Below are positions 38,664 to 47,214 of a stretch of DNA of 64,000 nucleotides, one piece after another. The DNA comes from Pseudoxanthomonas broegbernensis. Its GTDB lineage: Bacteria > Pseudomonadota > Gammaproteobacteria > Xanthomonadales > Xanthomonadaceae. The stretch covers positions 124,001 through 188,000 of the forward strand of contig NZ_JACHGU010000005.1 in the NCBI RefSeq assembly GCF_014202435.1, written 5' to 3'. Every line of letters begins with the position of its first letter. The first letter of the stretch is position 1. The translations under genes were made by a program, and so were the position numbers. The notes under the pieces are model-generated. The model was given only the letters and a program-made list of their open reading frames with translations, was not told the DNA's origin and did not search any database.

Positions 38664-39326
38664 ATGACGATCGATTACGCCCGTGCCCGTGAACTGATGG
38701 TGGAACAGCAGGTGCGTCCCTGGGACGTGCTGGACATGGCCGTGCTCGATACGGTCGGCCGGCTGCCACGCGAAGCCTTCGTGCCCCGGGCGCAGCGGGC
38801 GCTGGCCTACGCCGACCTGGAGCTGCCGCTGGGCCATGGTGCCCGGATGATGAAGCCGGTGGTCGAGGGCCGCATGCTGCAGGCGCTGAAGCTGGAGCCG
38901 GGCGACAGCGTGCTGGAGGTCGGCACCGGCAGCGGCTACACCGCCGCCTGCCTGGGCGCGCTGGCGCGCGAGGTGGTCAGCATCGAGATCGTCCCGGAAC
39001 TGGCCGCCGCCGCGCGCGCGCGCCTGGACGCGGCCCGGCTGGGCAGCAACATCCGCATCGAGGCGGCCGACGCCCTGCAGTACACGCCCTCGCGCCAGTT
39101 CGACGCGGTCTGCGTGACCGCCGCGGTGGCGCAGGTGCCGGCCCGGTTCCTGGAATGGCTGCGCCCGGGCGGGCGCCTGTTCGTGGTCCGCGGCCGCGCA
39201 CCGGTGATGGAAGCCGTGCTGCTGCGCCCGGCCGGCGAAGTCAACGCCGCGCCCGCCGAATCGTTGTTCGAGACCGAGCTGGACTACTTGCAAGGCGCCG
39301 AGCCGACGCCGCGGTTCCTGTTCTGA
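38664..39326 (+). CDS. pcm: Protein-L-isoaspartate O-methyltransferase-like protein
   Basis: The 220-residue protein has the SAM-binding motif VLEVGTGSGYTAA and the overall PIMT layout. The segment that normally carries the conserved Ser of the active site reads GARMMKPVVEGRML here, so the standard motif is not present. Such divergent Pcm-like proteins are common next to tolC in gammaproteobacteria. Repair of isoaspartyl residues is thus uncertain; another methyl acceptor is possible. It is followed by tolC after 95 bases. Confidence 0.8.
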   Translation: MTIDYARARELMVEQQVRPWDVLDMAVLDTVGRLPREAFVPRAQRALAYADLELPLGHGARMMKPVVEGRMLQALKLEPGDSVLEVGTGSGYTAACLGALAREVVSIEIVPELAAAARARLDAARLGSNIRIEAADALQYTPSRQFDAVCVTAAVAQVPARFLEWLRPGGRLFVVRGRAPVMEAVLLRPAGEVNAAPAESLFETELDYLQGAEPTPRFLF

Positions 39327-39421
39327 CCGCCGCGCCGCACGGCGCGGCAACCCTTTCCGAAAGCCCCCACGATGGCCCGCGACGCGACATGGGTCTCACC
39401 CGAAGAATAAGGAAGCCGCTG

Positions 39422-40789
39422 ATGATCCGCCGTTCCCTCGCCCTGGCCCTGGCGGCCACCCTGGCCTCCGCCTCCGCGCAGGCCACCGACCTGCTGCAGA
39501 CCTACGAGATGGCGCGCAGCGGCGACCCGCAACTGGCTATCGCCGAGTCCAACAGCCTGTATACCCGCGAAGGCCAGGTCCAGGCACGCGCTGCGCTGCT
39601 GCCGCAGTTGTCCGGCGACGCCTCCCTGCGCCGCAGCCGCAGCGAGATCGAGGGCATCGCCGGCAGCCGCACCAGCACCAGCCGCAGCTACGGCCTCAGT
39701 GCCAGCCAGACCCTGTTCAACTGGGGGCAGCTCTCCAGCCTGCGCGCGCAGCGCTCGCTCGGCGCGGCCGCCGAGAAGACCCTGGACGCGGCCAACGACG
39801 ACCTGATGGTGCGCACCGCCGCGGCCTACTTCGACGTGCTGGTGGCGATCGAGTCGCTGGCCGCCGCCGAGACCAACGAGGCCGCCGGCAAGCGCCAGTT
39901 CGACTACGCCGACAAGCGCCTGGAGGTGGGCCTGGCGCCGATCACCGACGTGCACGAGGCCCGCGCCCAGTTCGACGATGCGCGCGCCAACACCATCCTC
40001 GCCCGCAACGCGCTGGAGGACGCCTACCAGGCCCTGGCCGAGCTGACCGGCCAGCCGGTGCGCGACCTGCGCGCGCTGCCGGCCGACTTCCGCCCCGAGC
40101 TGCCGGCCCTGCGCGCCGGCGCCGACGCCTGGGTGGCCGCGGCCATCGACCAGAATCCCATCCTGCGCGCCAGCCAGCTCCAGGCCGAGGCGGCGCAGGC
40201 CAGCGTGCAAACCGCGCGCGGCGGCCACTACCCCACCCTGTCGCTGGGCGGCAGTTGGGGCAAGGACGCGGCCTGGGGCGACAACGTGGGCACCGGCGTC
40301 GGCAACGGCGACACCACCGGCACTGCGGTGGGCCTGACCCTGAGCGTGCCGATCTTCTCCGGCGGCGCGACCCAGTCGCGCGTGCGCCAGGCCATCGCCC
40401 AGCGCGACATCGCCCAGGACCAGTACGAGCAGCAGCGCCGCGCCCTGGACCGCAACACCCGCAACCTGTACCAGGCGCTGGTGGCCGGCGTGAGCGAGGT
40501 CGAGGCGCGCCGCCTGGCGGTGGTCTCGGCGCAGAGCGCCTACGACGCCTCCCAGGTCGGCCTGGAAGTGGGCACGCGCACGGTGCTGGACGTGGTCCAG
40601 AACCAGCGCACGCTGTTCGTGGCCCAGGTCGAGTACGCGCGCTCCAAGTACAACTTCCTGCTCAACCGCCTGCTGCTGTCGCAGGCCACCGGCGAGCTGG
40701 ACGTGGCGCAACTGCGCGAAGTGAACCGCCTGCTCACCGTGGAGGCCGAGGCGCAGCTTGCCTCGCCGCCGGCGCCCGCCGCGCAGTGA
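39422..40789 (+). CDS. tolC: TolC-family outer-membrane efflux channel
   Basis: The start at 39422 has AAGGAAG upstream and gives 455 residues with a clear signal peptide ending SASAQA. Two OEP repeats (about 25-215 and 235-430) have the typical LFNWGQLSSLRAQR and VPIFSGGATQSRVRQA strands with long helices. It forms the trimeric exit duct for efflux pumps and type I secretion. Earlier in-frame ATG 39389 lacks a ribosome-binding site. It could be the outer-membrane partner of the RND system at 33394-37769. Confidence 0.95.
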   Translation: MIRRSLALALAATLASASAQATDLLQTYEMARSGDPQLAIAESNSLYTREGQVQARAALLPQLSGDASLRRSRSEIEGIAGSRTSTSRSYGLSASQTLFNWGQLSSLRAQRSLGAAAEKTLDAANDDLMVRTAAAYFDVLVAIESLAAAETNEAAGKRQFDYADKRLEVGLAPITDVHEARAQFDDARANTILARNALEDAYQALAELTGQPVRDLRALPADFRPELPALRAGADAWVAAAIDQNPILRASQLQAEAAQASVQTARGGHYPTLSLGGSWGKDAAWGDNVGTGVGNGDTTGTAVGLTLSVPIFSGGATQSRVRQAIAQRDIAQDQYEQQRRALDRNTRNLYQALVAGVSEVEARRLAVVSAQSAYDASQVGLEVGTRTVLDVVQNQRTLFVAQVEYARSKYNFLLNRLLLSQATGELDVAQLREVNRLLTVEAEAQLASPPAPAAQ

Positions 40790-40842
40790 ACCCAGGCCGG
40801 CGGCGCGGGCGCCGCAGGCCGGCGCACCGTGCACACGCCACA

Positions 40843-40862
40843 GGGCCGCCTCCGGGCGGCCC
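40843..40862 (+). terminator. Candidate terminator between tolC and waaA
   Basis: GGGCCGCC and GGCGGCCC form an 8-base-pair stem with a TCCG loop, followed by TTGCCGTTT. The T-tract is weak. It lies 53 bases after the tolC stop and just before the convergent waaA stop. Confidence 0.5.
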
Positions 40863-40873
40863 TTGCCGTTTCA

Positions 40874-42223
40874 TCAGGCGCCGGGGGCGGTGGCCGGCGC
40901 GGGCGCGATCTCCACGGCCGCCGGCAGGTCCGTGGCGATCAGGTCCAGCGTCCTGCGCAGCGCGCCGCGGTTGTGGTGGATCAGCGCACCGCCGGCCTCG
41001 GTCATCTGCCGGCGCGCGCCCGGGTCGTCGAGCAGCGCCTGCAGCGCGTCGCCCACCCCGGCCGCATCGGCGCCGATGCGCAGCGCGCCAGCGGCCTCCA
41101 TGCGCCGCGAGATCTCGGCGAAATTGTGCAGGTGCGGCCCGGTGACCACCGGGGTGCCGACCGCCGCCGGCTCCAGCAGGTTGTGCCCGCCCACCGGCTG
41201 CAGGCTGCCGCCGACGAAGGCCACCTGCGCGCAGGCGTAGAACGCCATCAGCTCGCCCAGGGTATCGATGACGAACACGCCATCGTCCGGCCGCGGCCAG
41301 CGCTCGCGCTGGCGCGTGCCCACCTGCCATCCGGCCGCGGCGGCCAGCGCCTGCACCCGCGCGAAGCGCTCGGGATGGCGCGGCGCCCACAGCAGCAGCA
41401 GGCCGGGCCAGCGTGCGCGCAGGCGCCGGTGCAGGGCGACCACCTCCGCCTCCTCGCCCTCGTGCGTGCTCGCCGCGATCCACACCGGCCGGCCGCCGCC
41501 CGACGCGGCGGCGAACTGCGCGACGAAGGCGTCCAGCCCTTCCGGCGCGGCCACGTCGTACTTCAGGTTGCCCAGCACCCGCACCTGCTCGCCGCGCGCG
41601 CCGAGCGCCCGGTAGCGGCGCGCGTCCTCCTCCGACTGCGCGGCCACGCAGGCCACGGTGCGCAGCGCGCGCCCGATCAGCGGCCGCAACAGCCGGTAGC
41701 CGCGCAGCGACCGCGCCGACAGCCGCGCGTTGACGATGTAGACCGGGACGCCCAGGTCGCGGCAGCCGAACAGCATGTTCGGCCACAGCTCGGTCTCCAT
41801 GATCAGCGCCAGGCTGGGCCGGAAGTGCAGCAGGAAGCGGTCCATGCTGCCGGGCAGGTCGTAGGGCAGGTAGACGTGCTCGATGCGCGCGCCCCACAGC
41901 GCGCGCACCCGCTCCGACCCGGTCGGCGTGATGGTGGTGACCACCCAGCGGATGTCCGGCCGCCGCTTCAGCAGCGTGTCGACCAGCGGCGCGGCGGCGT
42001 TGACCTCGCCCACCGACACCGCGTGCAGCCACAGGCACGGGCGCCCGGGCTGGGCGCCGTAGGCGGCGTAGCGCTCGTCCCAGCGGCGGAAGTACTCGCG
42101 CACGCGGAATCCGCGCGAGACCAGGTGGTACAGAGTGAGCGGGGAAATCAGGTACAGCGCGAGCGAGTACAGCGCGCGTACCGCCGCTTCTCCCCAATCC
42201 TTGCGCTTGGCGTGGTCGGACAT
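40874..42223 (-). CDS. waaA: 3-Deoxy-D-manno-octulosonic acid (Kdo) transferase
   Basis: WaaA adds Kdo to lipid A precursor at the inner membrane. The start at 42223 gives 449 residues (MSDHAKRKDWGEA). An N-terminal hydrophobic helix is followed by AVSVGEVNAAAPLVDTLL with the catalytic Glu, TTITPTGSERVRALWG and the C-terminal GT-B motif FVGGSLQPVGGHNLLEPAA. The gene is divergent from an acyltransferase that also acts on lipid A. A TATGCT box lies 6 bases before the ATG, suggesting a leaderless mRNA. Confidence 0.94.
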   Translation of the reverse strand: MSDHAKRKDWGEAAVRALYSLALYLISPLTLYHLVSRGFRVREYFRRWDERYAAYGAQPGRPCLWLHAVSVGEVNAAAPLVDTLLKRRPDIRWVVTTITPTGSERVRALWGARIEHVYLPYDLPGSMDRFLLHFRPSLALIMETELWPNMLFGCRDLGVPVYIVNARLSARSLRGYRLLRPLIGRALRTVACVAAQSEEDARRYRALGARGEQVRVLGNLKYDVAAPEGLDAFVAQFAAASGGGRPVWIAASTHEGEEAEVVALHRRLRARWPGLLLLWAPRHPERFARVQALAAAAGWQVGTRQRERWPRPDDGVFVIDTLGELMAFYACAQVAFVGGSLQPVGGHNLLEPAAVGTPVVTGPHLHNFAEISRRMEAAGALRIGADAAGVGDALQALLDDPGARRQMTEAGGALIHHNRGALRRTLDLIATDLPAAVEIAPAPATAPGA

Positions 42224-42229
42224 CGGCGC

Positions 42230-42276
42230 AGCATAGCCGAGGCCGCGTGCCGCGGCCGTGCCGGCCGCCGTAGAAT
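42230..42276. promoter_or_regulatory. Divergent waaA / acyltransferase promoters, both near-leaderless
   Basis: TATGCT (minus strand, 42230-42235) ends 6 bases before the waaA ATG, and TAGAAT (plus strand, 42271-42276) ends 8 bases before the acyltransferase ATG. With a normal distance from -10 box to start site, both transcripts would begin at or next to the start codon. The -35 regions are weak. Confidence 0.4.
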
Positions 42277-42284
42277 CCCAGGCC

Positions 42285-43223
42285 ATGACCGCGCCCGATT
42301 CCCCGCCGCCGCGCCCGTCCCTCGCCCCGCGCCACTGGCCGATGTGGCTGGGCCTGGGCGCGATGGTGCTGGGCGCGCGGCTGCCGTGGCTGTGGCAGCG
42401 CGCCATCGGCCTGGGCATCGGCCGCCTGGCGCTGCGCCTTGCGCGCACCCGGCGGCGCGCGGCCGAGGTGAACATCGCACTGTGCTTCCCGGAACGCACG
42501 CCGCAATGGCGGCAGCGGCTGCTGCGCGAGAGCTTCGACGCGCTGGGCATCGGAATGTTCGAGTTCGCGCGCGCGTGGTGGGGCGGCATCGCGCCCATCC
42601 GCCGGCATGCGCGGGTGGAGGGCCTGGAGCACCTGCGCGCGCTGCAGGAGCAGGGCCGCGGCGCGCTGCTGGTCTCCGGCCACTTCATGACCCTGGAGAT
42701 GTGCGGCCGGCTGATGTGCGGGCACCTGCCGCTGGCCGGCATGTACCGCCGCCACCGCGACCCGGTGCTGGAGTGGGCGGTCAAGCGCGGGCGCCTGCGC
42801 TACGCCACGGCGATGTTCGCCAACAGCGACATCCGCGGCGCGATACGGCACCTGAAGCGCGGCGGCATGCTCTGGTACGCGCCGGACCAGGACATGCGCG
42901 GCAAGGACACGGTGTTCGCGCCGTTCTTCGGCATGCCCGCCTCCACCATCACCGCCACCCACCAGTTGGCGCGGCTGACCGGCTGCGCGGTGGTGCCGTT
43001 CTTCCACCGCCGCGAGGGCGGGCGCTACGTGCTGCGCGTGGCACCGCCGCTGCAGGACTTTCCCTCGGACGACGTCACCGCGGATACCGCCCGGGTCAAT
43101 GCCCAGATCGAGGCGATGGTGCGCGAGGCGCCGGCCCAGTACCTGTGGATCCACCGCCGCTTCAAGCGCCAGCCGCAGGGCCGCAGCACCTGGTACGAAC
43201 GCAAGCCGGCCGCGCCCTTGTAG
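42285..43223 (+). CDS. lpxL: Lipid A biosynthesis lauroyl/myristoyl acyltransferase (LpxL family)
   Basis: The 312-residue protein has an N-terminal membrane anchor (about 18-55) and the LpxL/HtrB acyltransferase motif GHFMTLEM (His-X4-Glu), followed by GMYRRHRDP and DQDMRGKDTVFAPFFG. It adds a secondary acyl chain to Kdo-lipid A. In-frame sequence upstream of ATG 42285 (from 42258) is unlikely to be coding because the -10 box would fall inside it. It is functionally linked to the divergent waaA. Confidence 0.92.
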   Translation: MTAPDSPPPRPSLAPRHWPMWLGLGAMVLGARLPWLWQRAIGLGIGRLALRLARTRRRAAEVNIALCFPERTPQWRQRLLRESFDALGIGMFEFARAWWGGIAPIRRHARVEGLEHLRALQEQGRGALLVSGHFMTLEMCGRLMCGHLPLAGMYRRHRDPVLEWAVKRGRLRYATAMFANSDIRGAIRHLKRGGMLWYAPDQDMRGKDTVFAPFFGMPASTITATHQLARLTGCAVVPFFHRREGGRYVLRVAPPLQDFPSDDVTADTARVNAQIEAMVREAPAQYLWIHRRFKRQPQGRSTWYERKPAAPL

Positions 43224-43311
43224 GAACCGGCTTCAGCCGGCGGCCGCCATGCCGGTGGGCCGACGACCATTCCCGTTCCCCGGCCGGGTCGCCGACTGGA
43301 GCCGCTCCTAC
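43220..43311. repeat. Pair of GTAG-type REP elements in opposite orientation
   Basis: GTAGGAACCGGCTTCAGCCGG begins at 43220 (hairpin CCGGCTTCAGCCGG), and the inverted form CTGGAGCCGCTCCTAC ends at 43311. The GTAG head plus hairpin is typical of REP elements of Stenotrophomonas and relatives. The left element overlaps the last codons of the acyltransferase gene. Confidence 0.75.
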
Positions 43312-44639
43312 GAAGACGGGAACGACGGACGGTCGCCGGCGCGGCCGTGCAGCGCACCGGCGTACAGGCCCGCCAGCAGCAGCAGCACCCCGCCCCAGAA
43401 GGTCGAGTAGAACGCCAGGTGGGTGTTGAGCGGGAACACGGTGACCGCCAGCGCCAGCAGCGCCGGGCGGGCGCGCTCGCGCGCCGCGGCACCGGCCGTG
43501 CGCCAGCCGCGCCACGCCACCCAGGCGCCGGCCAGCCATAGCGACAGGCCCAGCGCGCCGGTCTCGCTGAGCAGTTCCAGCACGACCTGGTGCGCGTGGT
43601 GGGCTTCGCCTTCGCCCCAGGCCGGCACCTGCCCCGGCGCCGGATCGCACGCCGGCCAGGCGCGGCGGAAACCGCGCACGCCGACGCCGTTGAGCGGATG
43701 CGCATGCACCATGCAGGCGGCGCCTTGCCATATCCGGGAACGGCCGGACAGCGCGCCGTCCATGCCCTCGCCGTTCTCCTGCAGCGCCAGCGCCGTGCGC
43801 GCCACGCGCGCCTGCAGTTGCGGGGATGCGGCGTACAGCCCGGCCAGCGCGATCGCGCCCGCGGCGGCGAAGCCGAGCATCCGCCGCATGCCCAGCACGC
43901 GCCAGCCGGAAAACGCCAGCACCAGCGCATAGCTCAGCCAGGCCGCGCGGGCGCCGGCCAGCACGATGGCGATGCCCAGCGCCAGCGCGGCCACGCACCA
44001 CCCGGCCCCGCCCAGGCGCCGCACCGCGGCCACCAGCACGAACGGCGACAGGCTCGCCAGCACCAGGCCCAGCTTGAGATTGCATGGACCGAACACGCCG
44101 CTGAGGCGGTCCGCCGCCAGCGTCTCGGCGGCGCTGCAGGAGCCTTCGCCACCGGCGATGCGATCCAGCGCGTCCAGGCCCAGGAACAGTGGGCTGCCGC
44201 CCAGCGCCGCCTGCAGCAGCGCGTCGGCGGTCCATGCCGCCACGATCAGCGCCAGGCCGCCGCCGACCCGGCGCCGGCCCCGCGCATCGTGCATGGCGAT
44301 GGCTACGCCCCACAGGAACGGCGCATAGCGCAGGTCGGCCACGACTTCCTTCCATGCGCGGGCGCGATCGAGCGCGTCCGGCGCCGACAGCAGTTCCGGC
44401 AGCCAGTAGGCGGCGAACACGCACGTCGCCAGCGCCGCCGCGCGGCGATCCAGCGGCAGGGTCCCGCCGCGCGCCACGGCGATGGCCAGCAGCGCCAGGA
44501 CGGCCAGCGCGCCGAGCGCGAGCACGCCCTCGGCCGGCCCCGGCAGCGGCCACAGCGCCACGCAGGCCAGCACCCAGGCCGGCGTCCAGGCGAAGGCGGC
44601 GTTGGCCTGCGCGCCGCGCTCAGTGGGCCAGTTCGGCAT
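43308..44639 (-). CDS. O-antigen ligase / polymerase-like membrane protein
   Basis: From ATG 44639 (GGAG 5 bases upstream in CTGGAGCTGT) the product has 443 residues and about ten or eleven hydrophobic helices. A periplasmic loop contains SGRSRIWQGA and NGVGVRGFRRAWPACDP, followed by HHAHQVVLELLSETGALGL. This is the Wzy_C/WaaL pattern. Members either ligate O-antigen to lipid A-core or polymerise it; the sequence alone does not decide. It overlaps the upstream glycosyltransferase gene by 20 bases. Confidence 0.82.
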   Translation of the reverse strand: MPNWPTERGAQANAAFAWTPAWVLACVALWPLPGPAEGVLALGALAVLALLAIAVARGGTLPLDRRAAALATCVFAAYWLPELLSAPDALDRARAWKEVVADLRYAPFLWGVAIAMHDARGRRRVGGGLALIVAAWTADALLQAALGGSPLFLGLDALDRIAGGEGSCSAAETLAADRLSGVFGPCNLKLGLVLASLSPFVLVAAVRRLGGAGWCVAALALGIAIVLAGARAAWLSYALVLAFSGWRVLGMRRMLGFAAAGAIALAGLYAASPQLQARVARTALALQENGEGMDGALSGRSRIWQGAACMVHAHPLNGVGVRGFRRAWPACDPAPGQVPAWGEGEAHHAHQVVLELLSETGALGLSLWLAGAWVAWRGWRTAGAAARERARPALLALAVTVFPLNTHLAFYSTFWGGVLLLLAGLYAGALHGRAGDRPSFPSS

Positions 44640-45735
44640 ACAGCTCCAGCGTCGCTCGCTGCATCGCCTGCAGGGTATGGGGCACCGTCGCGGGCAGAGG
44701 GGGGGGCTGCCGCAGCATCGCGATGGCGGCGGCGTCCAGGGCGGCGGCATCGAACGCCGGCACCGCGCCCTGCGGCTGCAGCCGGGCCAGCAGTTCGCCC
44801 ACGCCGCCATGCGCCCAGCCCAGCACCGGCCGTCCCACCGCCAGCGCCTCGATCACGGTGCGGCCGAAGGCCTCCGGCTTGCGCGAGAGCTGCAGCACCA
44901 GGTCGCTGGCCGCGTAGGCCTGGGCGATGTGCGAGGTCGGCGCGGTGAACAGTGCCGCCCCGGCCACGCCCAGTGCCGAAGCCTCGCCTTCCAGCTCGCG
45001 CAGGTAGGCCTCGCGTCCGGCCTCGCGCGCGCCGGGCAGCCACAGCCGCGCCTGCGGGAACGGCCCCGCGCGCAGCGCCGCCAGCAGCCGCAGGGCGTCG
45101 GCATGGCCCTTCAGCCGCGTGCCGCGGCCGGGCAGCAGCAGCAGCGGGCCGTCGCCGGCCAGTGGCGGGTGCGCCGCGGCCACCGCCGCGCAGGCGGCGG
45201 GATCGGGAAGCGGGCGGCGCGGGAAAAGCGCCGGGTCGATGCCGCGCGGGATCACCCGCAGGCGGCGCGGATCGGTGCGCGGGTAATGCCGCAGGACGTA
45301 GTCGTGCACCGTCTGCGAGACGCAGACCACGCGCTCGCCGCTGGCCATGACCGCGCTGTAGCGTCCGGGCGAGTTGAGCCCGTGCACGGTAGTCGCCCAG
45401 TGCGGGCGCCGCGCCGCCGGCAGCGTGGCCAGCGCCAGCCGGCCCAGCCAGGCCGGCAGCCGCGAGCGCGCATGGACGATGTCCACGCCTTCGCGCAGCA
45501 ACAGCCGGCGCAGCGGCGGCACGCACCGCAGCGCCAGCGGCGACTTGCGGCCGATGTCCAGGGCGACGTGTTCCGCGCCGGTGGCGCGCAGTGCCGGCAG
45601 CAGCCGGCCGCCGGCGGAAACGACGATCGCGCGGTGCCCGGCCGCGACCAGCGCGGCGGCGACTTCCAGGGTGGAACGTTCGACCCCGCCGGACTCCAGC
45701 GCCGGCAGCAACTGGACCACGGTCAGGCGGCGCAT
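44620..45735 (-). CDS. GT4-family glycosyltransferase (LPS core)
   Basis: The 371-residue protein has the GT-B fold of family GT4. N-terminal motifs are LLPALESGGVERSTLEVAAA and VHARSRLPAWLGRLAL, and the C-terminal nucleotide-sugar motif is KPEAFGRTVIEALAVG (E-X7-E type). It probably adds a sugar to the LPS core on the cytoplasmic side. The overlap with the ligase gene indicates one transcript. The sugar and acceptor cannot be told. Confidence 0.87.
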   Translation of the reverse strand: MRRLTVVQLLPALESGGVERSTLEVAAALVAAGHRAIVVSAGGRLLPALRATGAEHVALDIGRKSPLALRCVPPLRRLLLREGVDIVHARSRLPAWLGRLALATLPAARRPHWATTVHGLNSPGRYSAVMASGERVVCVSQTVHDYVLRHYPRTDPRRLRVIPRGIDPALFPRRPLPDPAACAAVAAAHPPLAGDGPLLLLPGRGTRLKGHADALRLLAALRAGPFPQARLWLPGAREAGREAYLRELEGEASALGVAGAALFTAPTSHIAQAYAASDLVLQLSRKPEAFGRTVIEALAVGRPVLGWAHGGVGELLARLQPQGAVPAFDAAALDAAAIAMLRQPPPLPATVPHTLQAMQRATLELYAELAH

Positions 45736-45766
45736 TGTCGTGGCGGCCGGCGGCGGCGGCCGCGGA

Positions 45767-45964
45767 TCAGTCGACCAACTGGTAGACGGCGCTGCAATAC
45801 GGGCACTGCGCCTGGCGGTCCGGCGCGTCCTGGATGGCCAGGTATACGCGCGGGTGCGAGTTCCACAGCGCCATCTCCGGGGTCGGGCAGCTCAGCGGCA
45901 GGTCGCTGCGGTGCACGGTGTAGCGCTTCTGAGCGTTGGCGGGCGCGGTGGCGGTGGTGGTCAT
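45767..45964 (-). CDS. Small zinc-finger (CHCC-type) protein
   Basis: The 65-residue protein has the pattern Cys-X12-His ... CPYC with final residues AVYQLVD, matching the zf-CHCC family related to the NDUFS6 subunit of complex I. The start at 45964 gives MTTTATAPANAQKRY; longer frames upstream lack similarity. It lies 31 bases upstream of the glycosyltransferase gene and may share its transcript. The cellular role is not established. Confidence 0.82.
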   Translation of the reverse strand: MTTTATAPANAQKRYTVHRSDLPLSCPTPEMALWNSHPRVYLAIQDAPDRQAQCPYCSAVYQLVD

Positions 45965-46292
45965 GGCGGGCGCTAGGAAGGCGGAATCCAGCCACGATTC
46001 TAGCAGTGCACCCCCCGGCGCGGCCGGAAGGCGGCGTCCCGCAAGCGGCGAACAGCCTTTGGACGAGCGCCCTCGGGTGCGAGCAACGTGCCTGCGCGCA
46101 GACATGCGCATCTGCCGACGCACCGAACGTCAAACGGCGCTGGGGTTTGCGACGGCGGAGGGGAGCCGCCGCATCCTGGGGGCAGCGGACACGGTCTCGG
46201 TGAGTACGGCCTTTCCCGTAGGAGCGCCTAACGCCTGGGTCGAGTCGCGCCGCGAAGCGGTATCGGATCGAGCAGGGAATCGTTGGCCCTCA

Positions 46293-46478
46293 TTAACTCC
46301 ATCTGCCGAAACGCCTTTCATACCGCTCCGAAATCCAAACGGAATCCACTGAGCCATTAAATCCAACCACAGCGTCAATGCCGCAGTACGGACAAAGAGC
46401 GGTCCGATCGATGGAATCGCCGTCGACCCACTCCACGATCTCAGATGGGATGGAAGCTTGCGGCAGCGCCCATAAAAA
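46293..46478 (-). pseudogene. Remnant of a zinc-ribbon protein gene (N-terminus missing)
   Basis: A minus-strand frame ending TAA at 46293 reads IVEWVDGDSIDRTALCPYCG followed by IDAVVGFNGS and ends ERRFGRWS. The pattern WVDGDS, DRTALCPYCGIDAV is the conserved end of a widespread uncharacterised small protein family. No ATG is in frame and the expected N-terminus is replaced by the yceI terminator. Low GC suggests decay of an acquired gene. A very short functional product is less likely. Confidence 0.6.
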
Positions 46479-46506
46479 ACGCCGGCCCGTGTTTGCACGG
46501 GCCGGC
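46474..46506 (-). terminator. Intrinsic terminator of yceI
   Basis: On the minus strand GCCGGCCCGTG pairs perfectly with CACGGGCCGGC (46481-46491, 46496-46506) around a 4-base loop, followed by GTTTTTTATGG. It lies 31 bases past the yceI stop. Confidence 0.92.
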
Positions 46507-46537
46507 GCGCGGCGGTGGGGAGGGAGAACCCGCCGGC

Positions 46538-47134
46538 TTACTCGGCCTTGGGCACCGAGGCCTCGGTGGTGATGCGCAGGGTCACTTCATCGCCCACGTG
46601 CGGGGCGTAGGCGCCGACGCCGAACTCGGTGCGGCTGATGGTGGCGGTGGCGTCGAAGCCGATGGTCGGGGCCTTGGACATCGGATGGTCGGCGGCCTTG
46701 TTCAAGGTCACGTCCAGCACCACCGGCTTGGTCACGCCCTTGATGGTCAGGTCGCCGGTGACCTTGAGCTTGTTCTCGCCGGCAGCCTCGACCCGGGTGC
46801 TCTTGAAGGTCGCGGCCGGGTACTTGGCGGCGTCGAAGAAGTCGGCGGCGCGCAGGTGTTCGTTGAACTTGGCGCTGAAGGCCTCCAGGCCGGACAGCGG
46901 CAGGGTCACGTTGACGCTGGAGGCGGCGAGGTCGTCGGCGTCGTACACCAGGGTGCCGTCGACGTCCCCGAAGTTGGCGAACGGGTGGGAATAGCCGAAG
47001 TGGCTCCACTGGGCCAGCACGTTGGTGTGGGTGGGGTCGAGGGTGTAGGTCACCGGCGCGGCGAAGGCCGGGCTTGCGGCCAGGGCGGCGAGCAGGGCCA
47101 GGGGGGCGGCAGCGGACAGCAGGCGGATGCGCAT
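46538..47134 (-). CDS. yceI: YceI-family periplasmic protein
   Basis: The 198-residue product has a signal peptide ending ASPAFA, then the YceI lipocalin-like fold (YTLDPTHTNVLAQWSHFGYS, LTIKGVTKPVVLDVTL, RTEFGVGAYAPHVGDEVTL). YceI proteins bind isoprenoid-type lipids in the periplasm and are often induced by stress. AAGGAG precedes the ATG at 47134. It is 80 bases downstream of the nitroreductase gene on the same strand and ends at a strong terminator. Confidence 0.93.
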   Translation of the reverse strand: MRIRLLSAAAPLALLAALAASPAFAAPVTYTLDPTHTNVLAQWSHFGYSHPFANFGDVDGTLVYDADDLAASSVNVTLPLSGLEAFSAKFNEHLRAADFFDAAKYPAATFKSTRVEAAGENKLKVTGDLTIKGVTKPVVLDVTLNKAADHPMSKAPTIGFDATATISRTEFGVGAYAPHVGDEVTLRITTEASVPKAE

Positions 47135-47214
47135 GGCGGAACTCCTTGTTGGGATGCCGGGTGGCGGCGTGTGTGGGATGGGGATGGGCGTACGGATGGG
47201 AGGCGCGGGCCCCG

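Larger units (their letters stand above)
45965..46537. other. 573-base gap with a gene remnant and a REP-like motif
   Basis: The left part holds a GTAGGAGCGCC motif (46217-46227) like the GTAG repeats elsewhere. The part from about 46270 to 46470 has clearly lower GC than its surroundings and contains a fragment of a zinc-ribbon gene. The yceI terminator closes the gap. Confidence 0.6.

Noticed and set aside
46130-46498. 122-codon minus-strand frame over the zinc-ribbon remnant
   Set aside because: The frame with real family motifs is a different one that ends at 46293; this longer frame has no recognisable sequence.
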